This document shows positions 1-12,087 of a DNA stretch of 64,000 nucleotides, in pieces. The position numbers and the translations under genes are program-made. The notes under the pieces were generated by a model, which saw nothing but the letters and a program-made list of their open reading frames with translations, was not told the DNA's origin and ran no database searches. This DNA is from Lantana camara (taxonomy: Eukaryota > Streptophyta > Magnoliopsida > Lamiales > Verbenaceae), in assembly GCA_037501455.1 (NCBI GenBank), contig CM074856.1, positions 20,915,001 to 20,979,000 of the forward strand, written 5' to 3'. Position 1 is the first letter of the stretch, and each line of letters opens with the position of its first letter.

Positions 1-62
1 CTAATTCAGATTGAAAAGAAAAAAAAAACTCCAAAAATTTTTCAAAAAAAAGAGTATATTTT

Positions 63-135
63 AGCCGTGGCTGGGACTTGAACCCAGGACATCCAAAGAT
101 GTCGAATTTGAGCAAATCATATTGCTACAACGGCT
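63..135 (-). pseudogene. tRNA-like module, unit 1 (reference copy)
   Basis: Read on the minus strand, 73 nt fold partly like a tRNA. Acceptor ends AGCCGT and ACGGCT pair over 6 bp. A D-arm stem AGCA/TGCT has an 8-9-nt loop. A hairpin GACATC-TTTG-GATGTC sits where the anticodon and variable region would be. The T arm CTGGG-TTCAAGT-CCCAG is perfect. The T arm contains a good Pol III B box (GGTTCAAGTCC) and the D arm a weak A box (TAGCAATATG). Eleven bases downstream on the minus strand is a run of eight T (plus-strand A run at 44-51), a plausible Pol III terminator. No canonical anticodon stem or anticodon can be placed, so this is a tRNA-like relic or tRNA-derived module rather than a working tRNA gene. 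No isotype is assigned. Confidence 0.7.
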
Positions 136-655
136 TACTCTTTCATTTACTGACTACTATAGTATTTATCTTTTTGCTAATAATCTAGTTTCATTACCAT
201 AACTATGAAATAATATTAACGTAATAACATGATTTATTTATCCAAAGTCTTGAGTAGGGTGTACGCAGTTGGTGCGGGTGATTTTATATGTGAAATGGCG
301 CCTAATCCCAGGTTTATAAAATTATAAACTATAATTGCATAATTATTTTTTCAAATCGAACGGTTTAGATTGAGTGGTACCATTACATAGGTGGTGGATT
401 GGTGGTTTGACAGATTATATATATAATTTTCAAAAAACCTCTTTTATACTCATAATTTTACTTCAATAAACAAAAAAAATATAAAGAAAATGACAAATTT
501 TTAATTTATAACGTATTGCAACACTAATGCATAATGGTTTCAAAGTCATACATATATATATTATTAAATAAATAAAATAATCTTATTAATATAAATCATG
601 TAGTATAATTTTGTTGTTTATTAAACAACTTGTATAATTAATTCAACACAAAAAT

Positions 656-745
656 ATTAGAATTAATTTATTCTAAAGTTTATAAGATATAATTAATACT
701 ATTAGAATTAATTTTATTCAAAAGCTTATAAGATTATAATTATAT
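656..745. repeat. Sub-repeat pair, period ~45, inside each monomer (reference unit)
   Basis: 656-700 and 701-745 both begin ATTAGAATTAATTT and continue through TTATTC, AAAG and TTATAAGAT. The pair is present in every monomer. Confidence 0.8.
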
Positions 746-854
746 AGTGATTTATAATTAAAGAAAGATTTATACAATTATATTTTGATTAGAATTACAT
801 GAAGATAATTATGAGTTTGATTATAACGAAATATCTTGGAAGAATATTTATATA

Positions 855-1022
855 TTTAGTATTTTACAAAACTACCCTTAATTATATTTTACTGAAAATC
901 TTACAATAAGAGTATTTTGATCAATCACAAAAAGAATATTTACGTATCAATTTAGTATTTTACAACAATACCCTTAATTGTATTTTACTATAAAACTTAC
1001 AATAAGCGTATTTTGACCGATC
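855..1022. repeat. Sub-repeat pair, period ~96, inside each monomer (reference unit)
   Basis: 855-926 and 951-1022 share TTTAGTATTTTACAA, ACCCTTAATT, TATTTTACT, TTACAATAAG and GTATTTTGA in the same order. The pair recurs in every monomer. Confidence 0.8.
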
Positions 1023-1082
1023 TCAAAGTTTCAAGAAACTAAAAACCCCAACTCGCATTTTTATAATATATATAGATATAGA
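1000..1082 (-). other. Helitron-like 5' terminus in the monomer (reference unit)
   Basis: On the minus strand the segment begins TCTATATATATTATAAAA (one unit reads this directly after A) and runs into TGCGAGTTGGGG. This resembles the 5' end of the Helitron at 56410-61938, which begins TCTATGTATATTATAAAAG then TGCGAGTTG, with later shared blocks TTTCTT, GATCG and AAAATACCCT. The TC start preceded by A fits Helitron rules. No rolling-circle initiator protein is encoded. Confidence 0.5.
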
Positions 1083-1306
1083 TTAGGGGATTTAGAAAAA
1101 ATAAAAAGTGTATTGGGAAAGTAACACATAGAATTTTCAAATAGGGTAGTTTACGATAAATTATAGAGATAGTTGATTCTTATAATTTACTATCCCAAAA
1201 ATTATTAGCAAAACTATTTTGTAGAATTTGCCACCTAAACTTTTCATTTTTTTTTTTTTTGACTTTACTACCTGCGCTGGAAAAGTACCACATCACCCTC
1301 ACTTTA

Positions 1307-1330
1307 GGCATGTGCTGGGCACATGATGCC
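1307..1330. other. Conserved hairpin in the monomer (reference unit)
   Basis: GGCATGTGC, a TGG loop, then GCACATG-AT-GCC: a 9-bp stem with a 2-base bulge. Present in almost all monomers (one copy near 16.16 kb has lost two bases), including the diverged right-hand ones. Confidence 0.6.
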
Positions 1331-1516
1331 TTTATCGAAATTATTTGGTCAAAAAATCCAACTTAGGTGAAAAATTGTAAACTTTAAAAGATGAGATGGT
1401 GATCGGAAATAAAAAAAAAAAAGTATATTTAGATGGCAAAGTTAAAAAAATAGACTAATTCAGATTGAAAAGAAAAAAAAAACTCCAAAAATTTTTCAAA
1501 AAAAAGAGTATATTTT

Positions 1517-1589
1517 AGCCGTGGCTGGGACTTGAACCCAGGACATCCAAAGATGTCGAATTTGAGCAAATCATATTGCTACAACGGCT
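1517..1589 (-). pseudogene. tRNA-like module, unit 2
   Basis: Same 73 nt as the reference copy; oligo-T run follows on the minus strand. Confidence 0.7.
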
Positions 1590-2967
1590 TACTCTTTCAT
1601 TTACTGACTACTATAGTATTTATCTTTTTGCTAATAATCTAGTTTCATTACCATAACTATGAAATAATATTAACGTAATAACATGATTTATTTATCCAAA
1701 GTCTTGAGTAGGGTGTACGCAGTTGGTGCGGGTGATTTTATATGTGAAATGGCGCCTAATCCCAGGTTTATAAAATTATAAACTATAATTGCATAATTAT
1801 TTTTTCAAATCGAACGGTTTAGATGGAGTGGTACCATTACATAGGTGGTGGATTGGTGGTTTGACAGATTATATATATAATTTTTAATAAAACTCTTTTA
1901 TACTCATAATTTTACTTCAATAAACAAAAAAAATATAAAGAAAATGACAAATTTTTAATTTATAACGTATTGCAACACTAATGCATAATGGTTTCAAAGT
2001 TATACATATATATATTATTAAATAAATAAAATAATCTTATTAATATAAATCATGTAGTATAATTTTGTTGTTTATTAAACAACTTGTATAATTAATTCAA
2101 CACAAAAATATTAGAATTAATTTATTCTAAAGTTTATAAGATATAATTAATACTATTAGAATTAATTTTATTCAAAAGCTTATAAGATTATAATTATATA
2201 GTGATTTATAATTAAAGAAAGATTTATACAATTATATTTTGATTAGAATTACATGAAGATAATTATGAGTTTGATTATAACGAAATATCTTGGAAGAATA
2301 TTTATATATTTAGTATTTTACAAAACTACCCTTAATTATATTTTACTGAAAATCTTACAATAAGAGAATTTTGATCAATCACAAAAAGAATATTTACGTA
2401 TCAATTTAGTATTTTACAACAATACCCTTAATTGTATTTTACTATAAAACTTACAATAAGCGTATTTTGACCGATCTCAAAGTTTCAAGAAACTAAAAAC
2501 CCCAACTCGCATTTTTATAATATATATGGATATAGATTAGGGGATTTAGAAAAAATAAAAAGTGTATTGGGAAAGTAACACATAGAATTTTCAAATAGGG
2601 TAGTTTACGATAAATTATAGAGATCGTTGATTCTTATAATTTACTGGCCCAAAAATTATTAGCAAAACTATTTTGTAGAATTTGCCACCTAAACTTTTCA
2701 TTTTTTTTTTGACTTTACTACCTGCGCTGGAAAAGTACCACATCACCCTCACTTTAGGCATGTGCTGGGCACATGATGCCTTTATCGAAATTATTTGGTC
2801 GAAAAATCCAACTTAGGTGAAAAATTGTAAACTTTAAAAGATGAGATGGTGATCGGAAATAAAAAATAAAAAGAATATTTAGATGGCAAAGTTTAAAAAA
2901 TAGACTAATTCAGATTGAAAAGAAAAAAAAAAACTCCAAAAATTTTTTAAAAAAAAGAGTATATTTT

Positions 2968-3040
2968 AGCCGTGGCTGGGACTTGAACCCAGGACATCCA
3001 AAGATGTCGAATTTGAGCAAATCATATTGCTACAACGGCT
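2968..3040 (-). pseudogene. tRNA-like module, unit 3
   Basis: Same 73 nt as the reference copy. Confidence 0.7.
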
Positions 3041-4323
3041 TACTCTTTCATTTAATGACTAGTATAGTATTTATCTTTTTGCTACTGATCTAGTTTAACT
3101 ACCATAACTATGAAATAATATTAACGTAATAACATGATTTATTTATCCAAAGTCTTGAGTAGGGTGTACACAGTTGGTGCGGGTGATTTTATATGTGAAA
3201 TGGCGCCTAATCCCAGGTTTATAAAATTATAAACTATAATTGCATAATTATTTTTTCAAATCGAATGGTTTAGGTTGAGTGGTACCATTACATAGGTGGT
3301 GGATTGGTGGTTTGACAGATTATATATATAATTTTTAATAAAACTCTTTTATACTCATAATTTTACATCAATAAACAAAAAAAATATAAAGAAAATGACA
3401 AATTTTTAATTTATAACATATTGCAACACTAATGCATAATGGTTTCAATGTTATACATATATATATTATTAAATAAATAAAATAATCTTATTAATATAAA
3501 TCAGGTACTAAAATTTTGTTGTTTATTAAACAACTTGTATAATTAATTCAACACAAAAATATTAGAATTAATTTATTCTAAAGTTTATAAGATATAATTA
3601 ATACTATTAGAATTAATTTTATTCAAAAGCTTATAAGATTATAATTATATAGTGATTTATAATTAAAGAAAGATTTATACAATTTTATTTTGATTAGAAT
3701 TACATGAAGATAATTATGAGTTTGATTATAACGAAATATCTTGGAAGAATATTTATATATTTAGTATTTTACAAAACTACCCTTAATTATATTTTACTGA
3801 AAATCTTACAATAAGAGTATTTTGGTCAATCACAAAAAGAATATTTACGTGTCATTTAGTATTTTACAACAATACCCTTAATTGTATTTTACTATAAAAC
3901 TTACAATAAGCGTATTTTGACCGATCTCAAAGTTTCAAGAAACTAAAAACCCCAACTCGCATTTTTATAATATATATAGATATAGATTAGGGGATTTAGA
4001 AAAAATAAAAAGTGTATTGGGGAAGTAACACATAGAATTTTCAAATAGGGTAGTTTAGGATAAATTATAGAGATAGTTGATTCTTATAATTTACTGTCCC
4101 AAAAATTATTAGCAAAACTATTTTGTAGAATTTGCCACCTAAACTTTTCATTTTTTTTTTTTGACTTTACTACCTGCGCTGGAAATGTACCACATCACCC
4201 TCACTTTAGGCATGTGCTGGGCACATGATGCCTTTATCGAAATTATTTGGTCGAAAAATCCAACTTAGGTGAAAAATTGTAAACTTTAAAAGATGAGATG
4301 GTGATCGGAAATTAAAAAAAAAA

Positions 4324-4500
4324 GAATATTTAGATGACAAAGTTTAAAAAATAGACTAATTCAGATTGAAAAGAAAAAAAAAAAACTCCAAAACTTTTTC
4401 AAAAAAAAGAGTATAAGAATATTTAGATGGCAAAGTTTAAAAAATAGACTAATTCAGGGGGAAAAAAAAAACTCCAAAACTTTTTCAAAAAAGAGAGTAT
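4324..4500. repeat. ~87-base partial duplication between units 3 and 4
   Basis: The stretch from GAATATTTAGATG to the A-rich AAGAGTAT segment occurs twice in a row, lengthening this monomer to 1538. The same duplication occurs at ~39719-39897. Confidence 0.85.
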
Positions 4501-4505
4501 ATTTT

Positions 4506-4578
4506 AGCCGTGACTGGGACTTGAACCCAAGACATCCAAAGATGTCGAATTTGAGCAAATCATATTGCTACAACGGCT
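4506..4578 (-). pseudogene. tRNA-like module, unit 4
   Basis: Two changes shared with the copies at 44259 and 45705. One turns the first T-stem pair C-G into a U-G wobble; the other alters the already unpaired acceptor position 7 partner. Confidence 0.7.
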
Positions 4579-4745
4579 TACTCTTTCATTTACTGACTAG
4601 TATAGTATTTATCTTTTTGCTACTAATCTAGTTTCATTACCATAACTATGAAATAATATTAACGTAATAACATGATTTATTTATCCAAAGTCTTGTGTAG
4701 GGTGTACGCAGTTGGTGCGGGTGATTTTATATGCGAAATGGCGCC

Positions 4746-4750
4746 TAATC
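4746..4750. repeat. Target-site duplication of solo LTR (left, TAATC)
   Basis: TAATC before the LTR is repeated at 7897-7901; uninterrupted monomers read GGCGCCTAATCCCAGG once. Confidence 0.95.
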
Positions 4751-7700
4751 TGTAACATCCCGGATTTTGAACCAAATCAAAACGAGTAAGTTAACTAAAA
4801 TATCGGGACATGTTTAAAAATTGGATCGGACAAATTATATGTTTAAGCATTATATTATTTTGATTAACCCCCAACGTGTAATTATCATTACTAAGTTATA
4901 GAATTTGAAATATGAGCATACATTACGAAGGGTATTATAATTAAATATATACATATAAAATGAAAATTTTGTCCGTTCGTATTAAGATCATAATTGTTAT
5001 AATTACCTTATTAATATTAACTAGTTTACTATAAATCAAATTGCAATCATACTATTAGTATTTATTTATTACTTACACGATTTCTTATAAAACAATTCTA
5101 ATGCATTATATTTAAATCACACATGCGTACACATGGGATTATGCACGTAATATAATATATACATATATTTACTTTAAATAAATTGGCCACTCATTAGATA
5201 CACACTTGTCATACAAACTTAATTATGAAGTTTTTAGGTAATAGCCATCGGTCCACATGAATGGATAATAAATTCCCAAATGATGAAAAAGGCTTTGTCA
5301 TTCTCAGTTAGTATCTGCATGCGTTACACTTGTCTTAAAAATCTTAATAGTAATGATGAAAAAAAAAAATTGATTCTAGTCATACCTATTATAATCATCC
5401 GGATAATATACATTATTTAAATATTTTTATAATTTAATATTTAATATTCAATCTAGCAAAATAGATATCATAACCAAGGTAAAGAAACCTTATATTTTAA
5501 TAGGCAAGAATATTGAGGAAATTACACATTTTTCTCTTTCCGTCCCACTCGCCATTTTCCTTTTCATGCTTTGAGTTCATTTCTGCACAGACTCACAATT
5601 TCCTTTTCAAAGTGAGGTAAGTTTACAGTTTAAAAGATATTTTATATTCTAGATTTAAAGTGGAGTTATATTTACGGGAATTATAAAATGAATTATTTGT
5701 GTGTTGTGTCAATATAAACACATATACAGAAATATTGGGCTGTGTTAAGTTTTGTGATAAATTTTCCTGTTCAGAAATTGTTCTCTCGTTAAGGTTGCCA
5801 AATTTTTTTTTGCTAAATTAAAGATACATCAAATTGATATGATTTTCCTTCAATATTTAAATATATACATGCTCGGTTGTGGAAGAAATCAAATATATGA
5901 AATTAGTATTAAACTTGAAGCTGTTCGCAAATGTGTATATATTAATTACTAGCTACCATATGTGTGAGTTAATTCAGTTGGTTGTGCTAATAATAGCTTT
6001 CAAAGGTCAGCAATTAATGCTTTGTGAATGATCTCATATGCCAACGATATTTCTACTCCACTGAGAACATATGTTAATACTAAAATAAAATATAGAATGA
6101 CCCACTTGATTTTTTTTCCATCTAATATTCATATATATATATGTTCTGGTAGGAAAGAAATCAAATATAGTAAACTCCTATTGAACTGTTAGCATTGTAC
6201 CTATATTAATTGTTTGTTTCCTTATTTGTTAGTGATCAAAGTGATCTGTGTTGATGCTTATTTTAGGAACAGTAGGTACGGAACAACGAATCTCATCACG
6301 AATGATCAGTTTCAATTGTAGCTATGATAATACATGTTTATACTAAATTAGTATACTGAATGACTCTTCCCTCTAGGAGTATGATCCAAAATTTTAACAT
6401 TATTACTTGAATTTTGTATTACTTTTAGATATCTGATTTTATAATTCTAAATGGATTAATGGATATATATAATAATTGATTAGTATAATTGTGCCGAAAA
6501 TCAAGATGTAATGAATTATAGATTTGAGTTTTGTAATTTGTGAAATGCCCTACCTCTTGAAATTGATTATCTAGCTAAATTGTTATTCTCAATACGATTA
6601 TGTGATTTAGGTCATAGCCGTACATGTCAGTCGTATTATTAAGGTCCCGAGTCGAGTCATAAGTTACAGTTGTATGCGTGTCACAGGTGTTCCTAGGGAG
6701 GAGCCTTGATCGTGTTGATCGTGTCCTTCTTTTGCAGTTTGGAAGCTTCTAAGGTGAGGGATTAAAATGTTTTCAACTGGGGCCAAAACATATATTATGT
6801 AAATATATATCTTCTTAAAACCCAACTCTTATTTATTGAGTTTGATTTTTGACCCGTTGATACTATATATATAAATAGTTGTTTTATAATATTTTGGTAT
6901 TTTGTTGAAAAATCGGATTTCCTTATAAAAAAATTGGTTTTTCTTATATTATATATACGCGTTGAGTGACTGAAAAGATTTGATTTTTGAACGGTGAAAC
7001 CGTTAAAAGAAAGAAAGTGTTTGTGAAAATGTTTTAAAAGCGAGTATTGATCTGATAGAACCCTTGGGGACGCCCTTGGGGAATATGGGCCCCGAAGTAT
7101 CTAGTGGGTGAAGCCCGGAGGTGTGCACCAAAGGCTGATCTTTACTACGTACTTCTGTGAAGCTCTATACGGGACGTAGCCGGAGGTTGACTACGTTACG
7201 TATAGAGTGAGGTTATTGGTACCAGGGCATATTGCCCCTATCTGTGTGATCGTGTGGTTGGTTGGGGGGCACCTCGACTAACAATTGGAGGGAGAAGGCT
7301 GGTTTCTGTTTTGTGTGTTTCTTGTGTTCAGGGTGTGAAAGGTTGGAGAACTTACCCGTACTCGCCGGGTCACTGTGATTGATCGATCGTTTTGATTATT
7401 GGTTCACAAGTGTGTTTTTAATATAAATTAAAAGTTATCCTTTGTTCTACTTACACCTCGTTCTGAAAATAAGGAAAATGTGAACCAAGCTTGTGATTTT
7501 GTTTATGTATATGTATAATCCCCTCACTTAGTCACTTTGACTAACGCCCCTTCTTTTCTGGTTTTGGCTTCAGGTAGGTGTGACTAGGCGGCACGTCGGG
7601 TCTAGGTCGTCCGGTGTCGTCGAGATAGTTTGTTTTTGAATCTCAGAGTTTTGGAATTTCTCCTTTGTGGGAAACTCAGTATGTATAGTCTATGTACCTA

Positions 7701-7896
7701 TACCTAATACAGTTGTCGTTTGTCATCGGCCTTATCGGCCTTGTAAATGACTTATGTGTTTGAGTATTGTTGTTTTATGCTTCCGCTATACTTGTGTTTG
7801 TTTGTTCGTCACCGTTCGCTGGGAAAGATCACGAGTGAAGGCCCAAAGCTAACACTCGGGGTACTTCTCAGTGCGGGATGTGGCAAGGGCGCCACA
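4751..7896 (+). mobile_element. Solo LTR of a Ty3-type long-LTR retrotransposon
   Basis: 3,146 bases starting TGTAACATCCCGG and ending GGCGCCACA, flanked by 5-base repeats, with no internal region: a solo LTR left by LTR-LTR recombination. Its 3' half, from about 6600 (GCCGTACATGTCAG) to the end, closely matches the 3' half of the LTRs of the complete element at 18037-28380. This includes a TATATATATAAATA box near 6861, a GC-richer block (CTTGGGGACGCCC, ATGGGCCCCG) near 7060-7120, and the CGTTCGCTGGGAAAGATC end region. The 5' half is alignable but much more diverged and longer, so it is a sister subfamily rather than the same element. No gene of its own is recognised. Confidence 0.93.
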
Positions 7897-7901
7897 TAAT
7901 C
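7897..7901. repeat. Target-site duplication of solo LTR (right, TAATC)
   Basis: Second copy of TAATC; the monomer continues with CCAGGTTTATAAAATT. Confidence 0.95.
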
Positions 7902-9107
7902 CCAGGTTTATAAAATTATAAACTATAATTGCATAATTATTTTTTCAAATCGAACGGTTTAGGTTGAGTGGTACCATTACATAGGTGGTGGATTGGTGGT
8001 TTGACAGATTATATATATAATTTTTAAAAAAACTCTTTTATACTCAAAATTTTACTTCAATAAACAAAAAAAATATAAAGAAAATGACAAAATTTTAATT
8101 TATAACGTATTGCAACACTAATGCATAATGGTTTCAAAGTTATACATATATATATTATTAAACAAATAAAATAATCTTATTAATATAAATCATGTAGTAT
8201 AATTTTGTTGTTTATTAAACAACTTGTATAATTAATTCAACACAAAAATATTAGAATTAATTTATTCTAAAGTTTATAAGATATAATTAATACTATTAGA
8301 ATTAATTTTATTCAAAAGCTTATAAGATTATAATTATATAGTGATTTATAATTAAAGAAAGATTTATACAATTATATTTTGATTAGAATTACATGAAGAT
8401 AATTAAGAGTTTGATTATAACGAAATATCCTGGAAGAATATTTATATATTTAGTATTTTACAAAACTACCCTTAATTATATTTTACTGAAAATTTTACAA
8501 TAAGAGTATTTTGGTCAATCACAAAAAGAATATTTACGTATCAATTTACTATTTTACCAAAATACCCTTAATTGTATTTTACTATAAAACTTACAATAAG
8601 CGTATTTTGACCGATCTCAAAGTTTCAAGAAACTAAAAACCCCAACTCGCATTTTTATAATATATATAGATATAGATTAGGGGATTTAGAAAAAATAAAA
8701 AGTGTATTGGGAAAGTAACACATAGAATTTTCAAATAGGGTAGTTTAGGATAAATTATAGAGATAGTTGATTCTTAAAATTTACTGTCCCAAAAATTATT
8801 AGCAAAACTATTTTGTATAATTTGCCACCTAAACTTTTCATTTTTTTTTTTGACTTTACTACCTGCGCTGGAAAAGTACCACATCACCCTCACTTTAGGC
8901 ATGTGCTGGGCACATGATGCCTTTATCGAAATTATTTGGTTGAAAAATCCAACTTAGGTGAAAAATTGTAAACTTTAAAAGATGAGATGGTGATCGGAAA
9001 TAAAAAAAAAAAAGAATATTTAGATGGCAAAGTTTAAAAAATAGACTAATTCAGATTGAAAAGAAAAAAAAAACTCCAAAACTTTTTTAAAAAAAAGAGT
9101 ATATTTT

Positions 9108-9180
9108 AGCCGTGGCTGGGACTTGAACCCAGGACATCCAAAGATGTCGAATTTGAGCAAATCATATTGCTACAACGGCT
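9108..9180 (-). pseudogene. tRNA-like module, unit 5
   Basis: Matches the reference copy. Confidence 0.7.
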
Positions 9181-10561
9181 TACTCTTTCATTTAATGACT
9201 AGTATAGTATTTATCTTTTTGCTACTAATCTAGTTTCATTACCATAACTATGAAATAATATTAACGTAATAACATGATTTATTTATCCAAAGTCTTGAGT
9301 AGGGTGTACGCAATTGGTGCGGGTGATTTTATATGTGAAATGGCGCCTAATCCCAGGTTTATAAAATTATAAACTATAATTGCATAATTATTTTTTCAAA
9401 TCGAACGGTTTAGGTTGAGTGGTACCATTACATAGGTGGTGGATTGGTGGTTTGACAGATTATATATATAATTTTTAAAAAAACTCTTTTATACTCATAA
9501 TTTTACTTCAATAAACAAAAAAAATATAAAGAAAATGACAAATTTTTAATTTATAACGTATTGCAACACTAATGCATAATGGTTTCAAAGTTATACATAT
9601 ATATATTATTAAATAAATAAAATAATCTTATTAATATAAATCATGTAGTATAATTTTGTTGTTTATTAAACAACTTGTATAATTAATTCAACACAAAAAT
9701 ATTAGAATTAATTTATTCAAAAGTTTATAAGATATAATTAATACTATTAGAATTAATTTTATTCAAAAGCTTATAAGATTATAATTATATAGTGATTTAT
9801 AATTAAAGAAAGATTTATACAATTATTTTTTGATTAGAATTACATGAAGATAATTAAGAGTTTGATTATAACGAAATATCCTGGAAGAATATTTATATAT
9901 TTAGTATTTTACAAAACTACCCTTAATTATATTTTACTGAAAATTTTACAATAAGAGTATTTTGGTCAATCACAAAAAGAATATTTACGTATCAATTTAC
10001 TATTTTACAACAATACCCTTAATTGTATTTTACTATAAAACTTACAATAAGCGTATTTTGACCGATCTCAAAGTTTCAAGAAACTAAAAACCCCAACTCG
10101 CATTTTTATAATATATATAGATATAGATTAGGGGATTTAGAAAAAATAAAAAGTGTATTGGGAAAGTAACACATAGAATTTTCAAATAGGGTAGTTTAGG
10201 ATAAATTATAGAGATAGTTGATTCGTATAATTTACTGTCCCAAAAATTATTAGCAAAACTATTTTGTAGAATTTGCCACCTAAACTTTTCATTTTTTTTT
10301 TTTTTGACTTTACTACCTGCGCTGGAAAAGTACCACATCACCCTCACTTTAGGCATGTGCTGGGCACATGATGCCTTTATCGAAATTATTTGGTTGAAAA
10401 ATCCAACTTAGGTGAAAAATTGTAAACTTTAAAAGATGAGATGGTGATCGGAAATAAAAAAAAAAAAGAATATTTAGATGGCAAAGTTTAAAAAATAGAC
10501 TAATTCAGATTGAAAAGAAAAAAAAAACTCCAAAACTTTTTTAAAAAAGAGAGTATATTTT

Positions 10562-10634
10562 AGCCGTGGCTGGGACTTGAACCCAGGACATCCAAAGATG
10601 TCGAATTTGAGCAAATCATATTGCTACAACGGCT
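10562..10634 (-). pseudogene. tRNA-like module, unit 6
   Basis: Matches the reference copy. Confidence 0.7.
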
Positions 10635-12014
10635 TACTCTTTCATTTAATGACTAGTATACTATTTATCTTTTTGCTACTAATCTAGTTTCATTACCATA
10701 ACTATGAAATAATATTAACGTAATAACATGATTTATTTATCCAAAGTCTTGAGTAGGGTGTACGCAATTGGTGCGGGTGATTTTATATGTGAAATGACGC
10801 CTAATCCCAGGTTTATAAAATTATAAACTATAATTGCATAATTATTTTTTCAAATCGAACGGTTTAGGTTGAGTGGTACCATTACATAGGTGGTGGATTG
10901 GTGGTTTGACAGATTATATATATAATTTTTAAAAAAACTCTTTTATACTCATAATTTTACTTCAATAAACAAAAAAAATATAAAGAAAATGACAAATTTT
11001 TAATTTATAACGTATTGCAACACTAATGCATAATGGTTTCAAAGTTATACATATATATATTATTAAATAAATAAAATAATCTTATTAATATAAATCATGT
11101 AGTATAATTTTGTTGTTTATTAAACAACTTGTATAATTAATTCAACACAAAAATATTAGAATTAATTTATTCAAAAGTTTATAAGATATAATTAATACTA
11201 TTAGAATTAATTTTATTCAAAAGCTTATAAGATTATAATTATATAGTGATTAATAATTAAAGAAAGATTTATACAATTATTTTTTGATTAGAATTACATG
11301 AAGATAATTAAGAGTTTGATTATAACGAAATATCCTGGAAGAATATTTATATATTTAGTATTTTACAAAACTACCCTTAATTATATTTTACTGAAAATTT
11401 TACAATAAGAGTATTTTGGTCAATCACAAAAAGAATATTTACGTAACAATTTACTATTTTACAACAATACCCTTAATTGTATTTTACTATAAAACTTACA
11501 ATAAGCGTATTTTGACCGATCTCAAAGTTTCAAGAAACTAAAAACCCCAACTCGCATTTTTATAATATATATAGATATAGATTAGGGGATTTAGAAAAAA
11601 TAAAAAGTGTATTGGGAAAGTAACACATAGAATTTTCAAATAGGGTAGTTTAGGATAAATTATAGAGATAGTTGATTCTTATAATTTACTGTCCCAAAAA
11701 TTATTAGCAAAACTATTTTGTAGAATTTGCCACCTAAACTTTTCATTTTTTTTTTTTTTGACTTTACTACCTGCGCTGGAAAAGTACCACATCACCCTCA
11801 CTTTAGGCATGTGCTGGGCACATGATGCCTTTATCGAAATTATTTGGTTGAAAAATCCAACTTAGGTGAAAAATTGTAAACTTTAAAAGATGAGATGGTG
11901 ATCGGAAATAAAAAAAAAAAGAATATTTAGATGGCAAAGTTTAAAAAATAGACTAATTCAGATTGAAAAGAAAAAAAAAACTCCAAAACTTTTGAAAAAA
12001 AAAGAGTATATTTT

Positions 12015-12087
12015 AGCCGTGGCTGGGACTTGAACCCAGGACATCCAAAGATGTCGAATTTGAGCAAATCATATTGCTACGACGGCT
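12015..12087 (-). pseudogene. tRNA-like module, unit 7
   Basis: One substitution, at the unpaired seventh acceptor position; otherwise as reference. Confidence 0.7.

Larger units (their letters stand above)
1..4750. repeat. ~1.45-kb satellite array, block A (units 1-4, first unit used as reference)
   Basis: Tandem copies of one AT-rich monomer. tRNA-like landmarks lie at 63, 1517, 2968 and 4506 (spacings 1454, 1451, 1538). In the first unit the order on the plus strand is: tRNA-like module 63-135 (minus strand), 45-base sub-repeats at 656-745, 96-base-period sub-repeats at 855-926 and 951-1022, Helitron-like 5' end (minus strand) ending near 1082, and a conserved hairpin at 1307-1330. The 1538 spacing comes from an ~87-base partial duplication at ~4324-4500. 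There is no credible open reading frame; short ORFs on either strand arise from A/T runs. The block is cut by the LTR that begins at 4751. Confidence 0.95.

Noticed and set aside
63..135. A functional tRNA gene
   Set aside because: A canonical 5-bp anticodon stem with a 7-nt loop cannot be drawn, the A box is weak and acceptor position 7 is unpaired in most copies.
30..135. tRNA-derived SINE
   Set aside because: The module is followed after 11 bases by a T run, with no SINE body, no tail and no target duplication; it is a fixed part of the monomer.
157..192. Imperfect palindrome around CTAG...TAATCTAG upstream of the tRNA-like module as a transposon end
   Set aside because: Only ~9 of 11 bases pair in AT-rich DNA and several units (for example the first two) have lost the first CTAG; no target duplication.
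1307..1334. Monomer hairpin as the 3' hairpin of a Helitron
   Set aside because: On the minus strand CTAA follows after only two bases rather than the usual ~10, and the next base is A instead of T.
10084..10356. 90-aa minus-strand ORF and a similar one at 16033-16293
   Set aside because: They lie in the satellite, contain Lys/Phe strings from poly-A/T runs and are open in only a few of 29 units.
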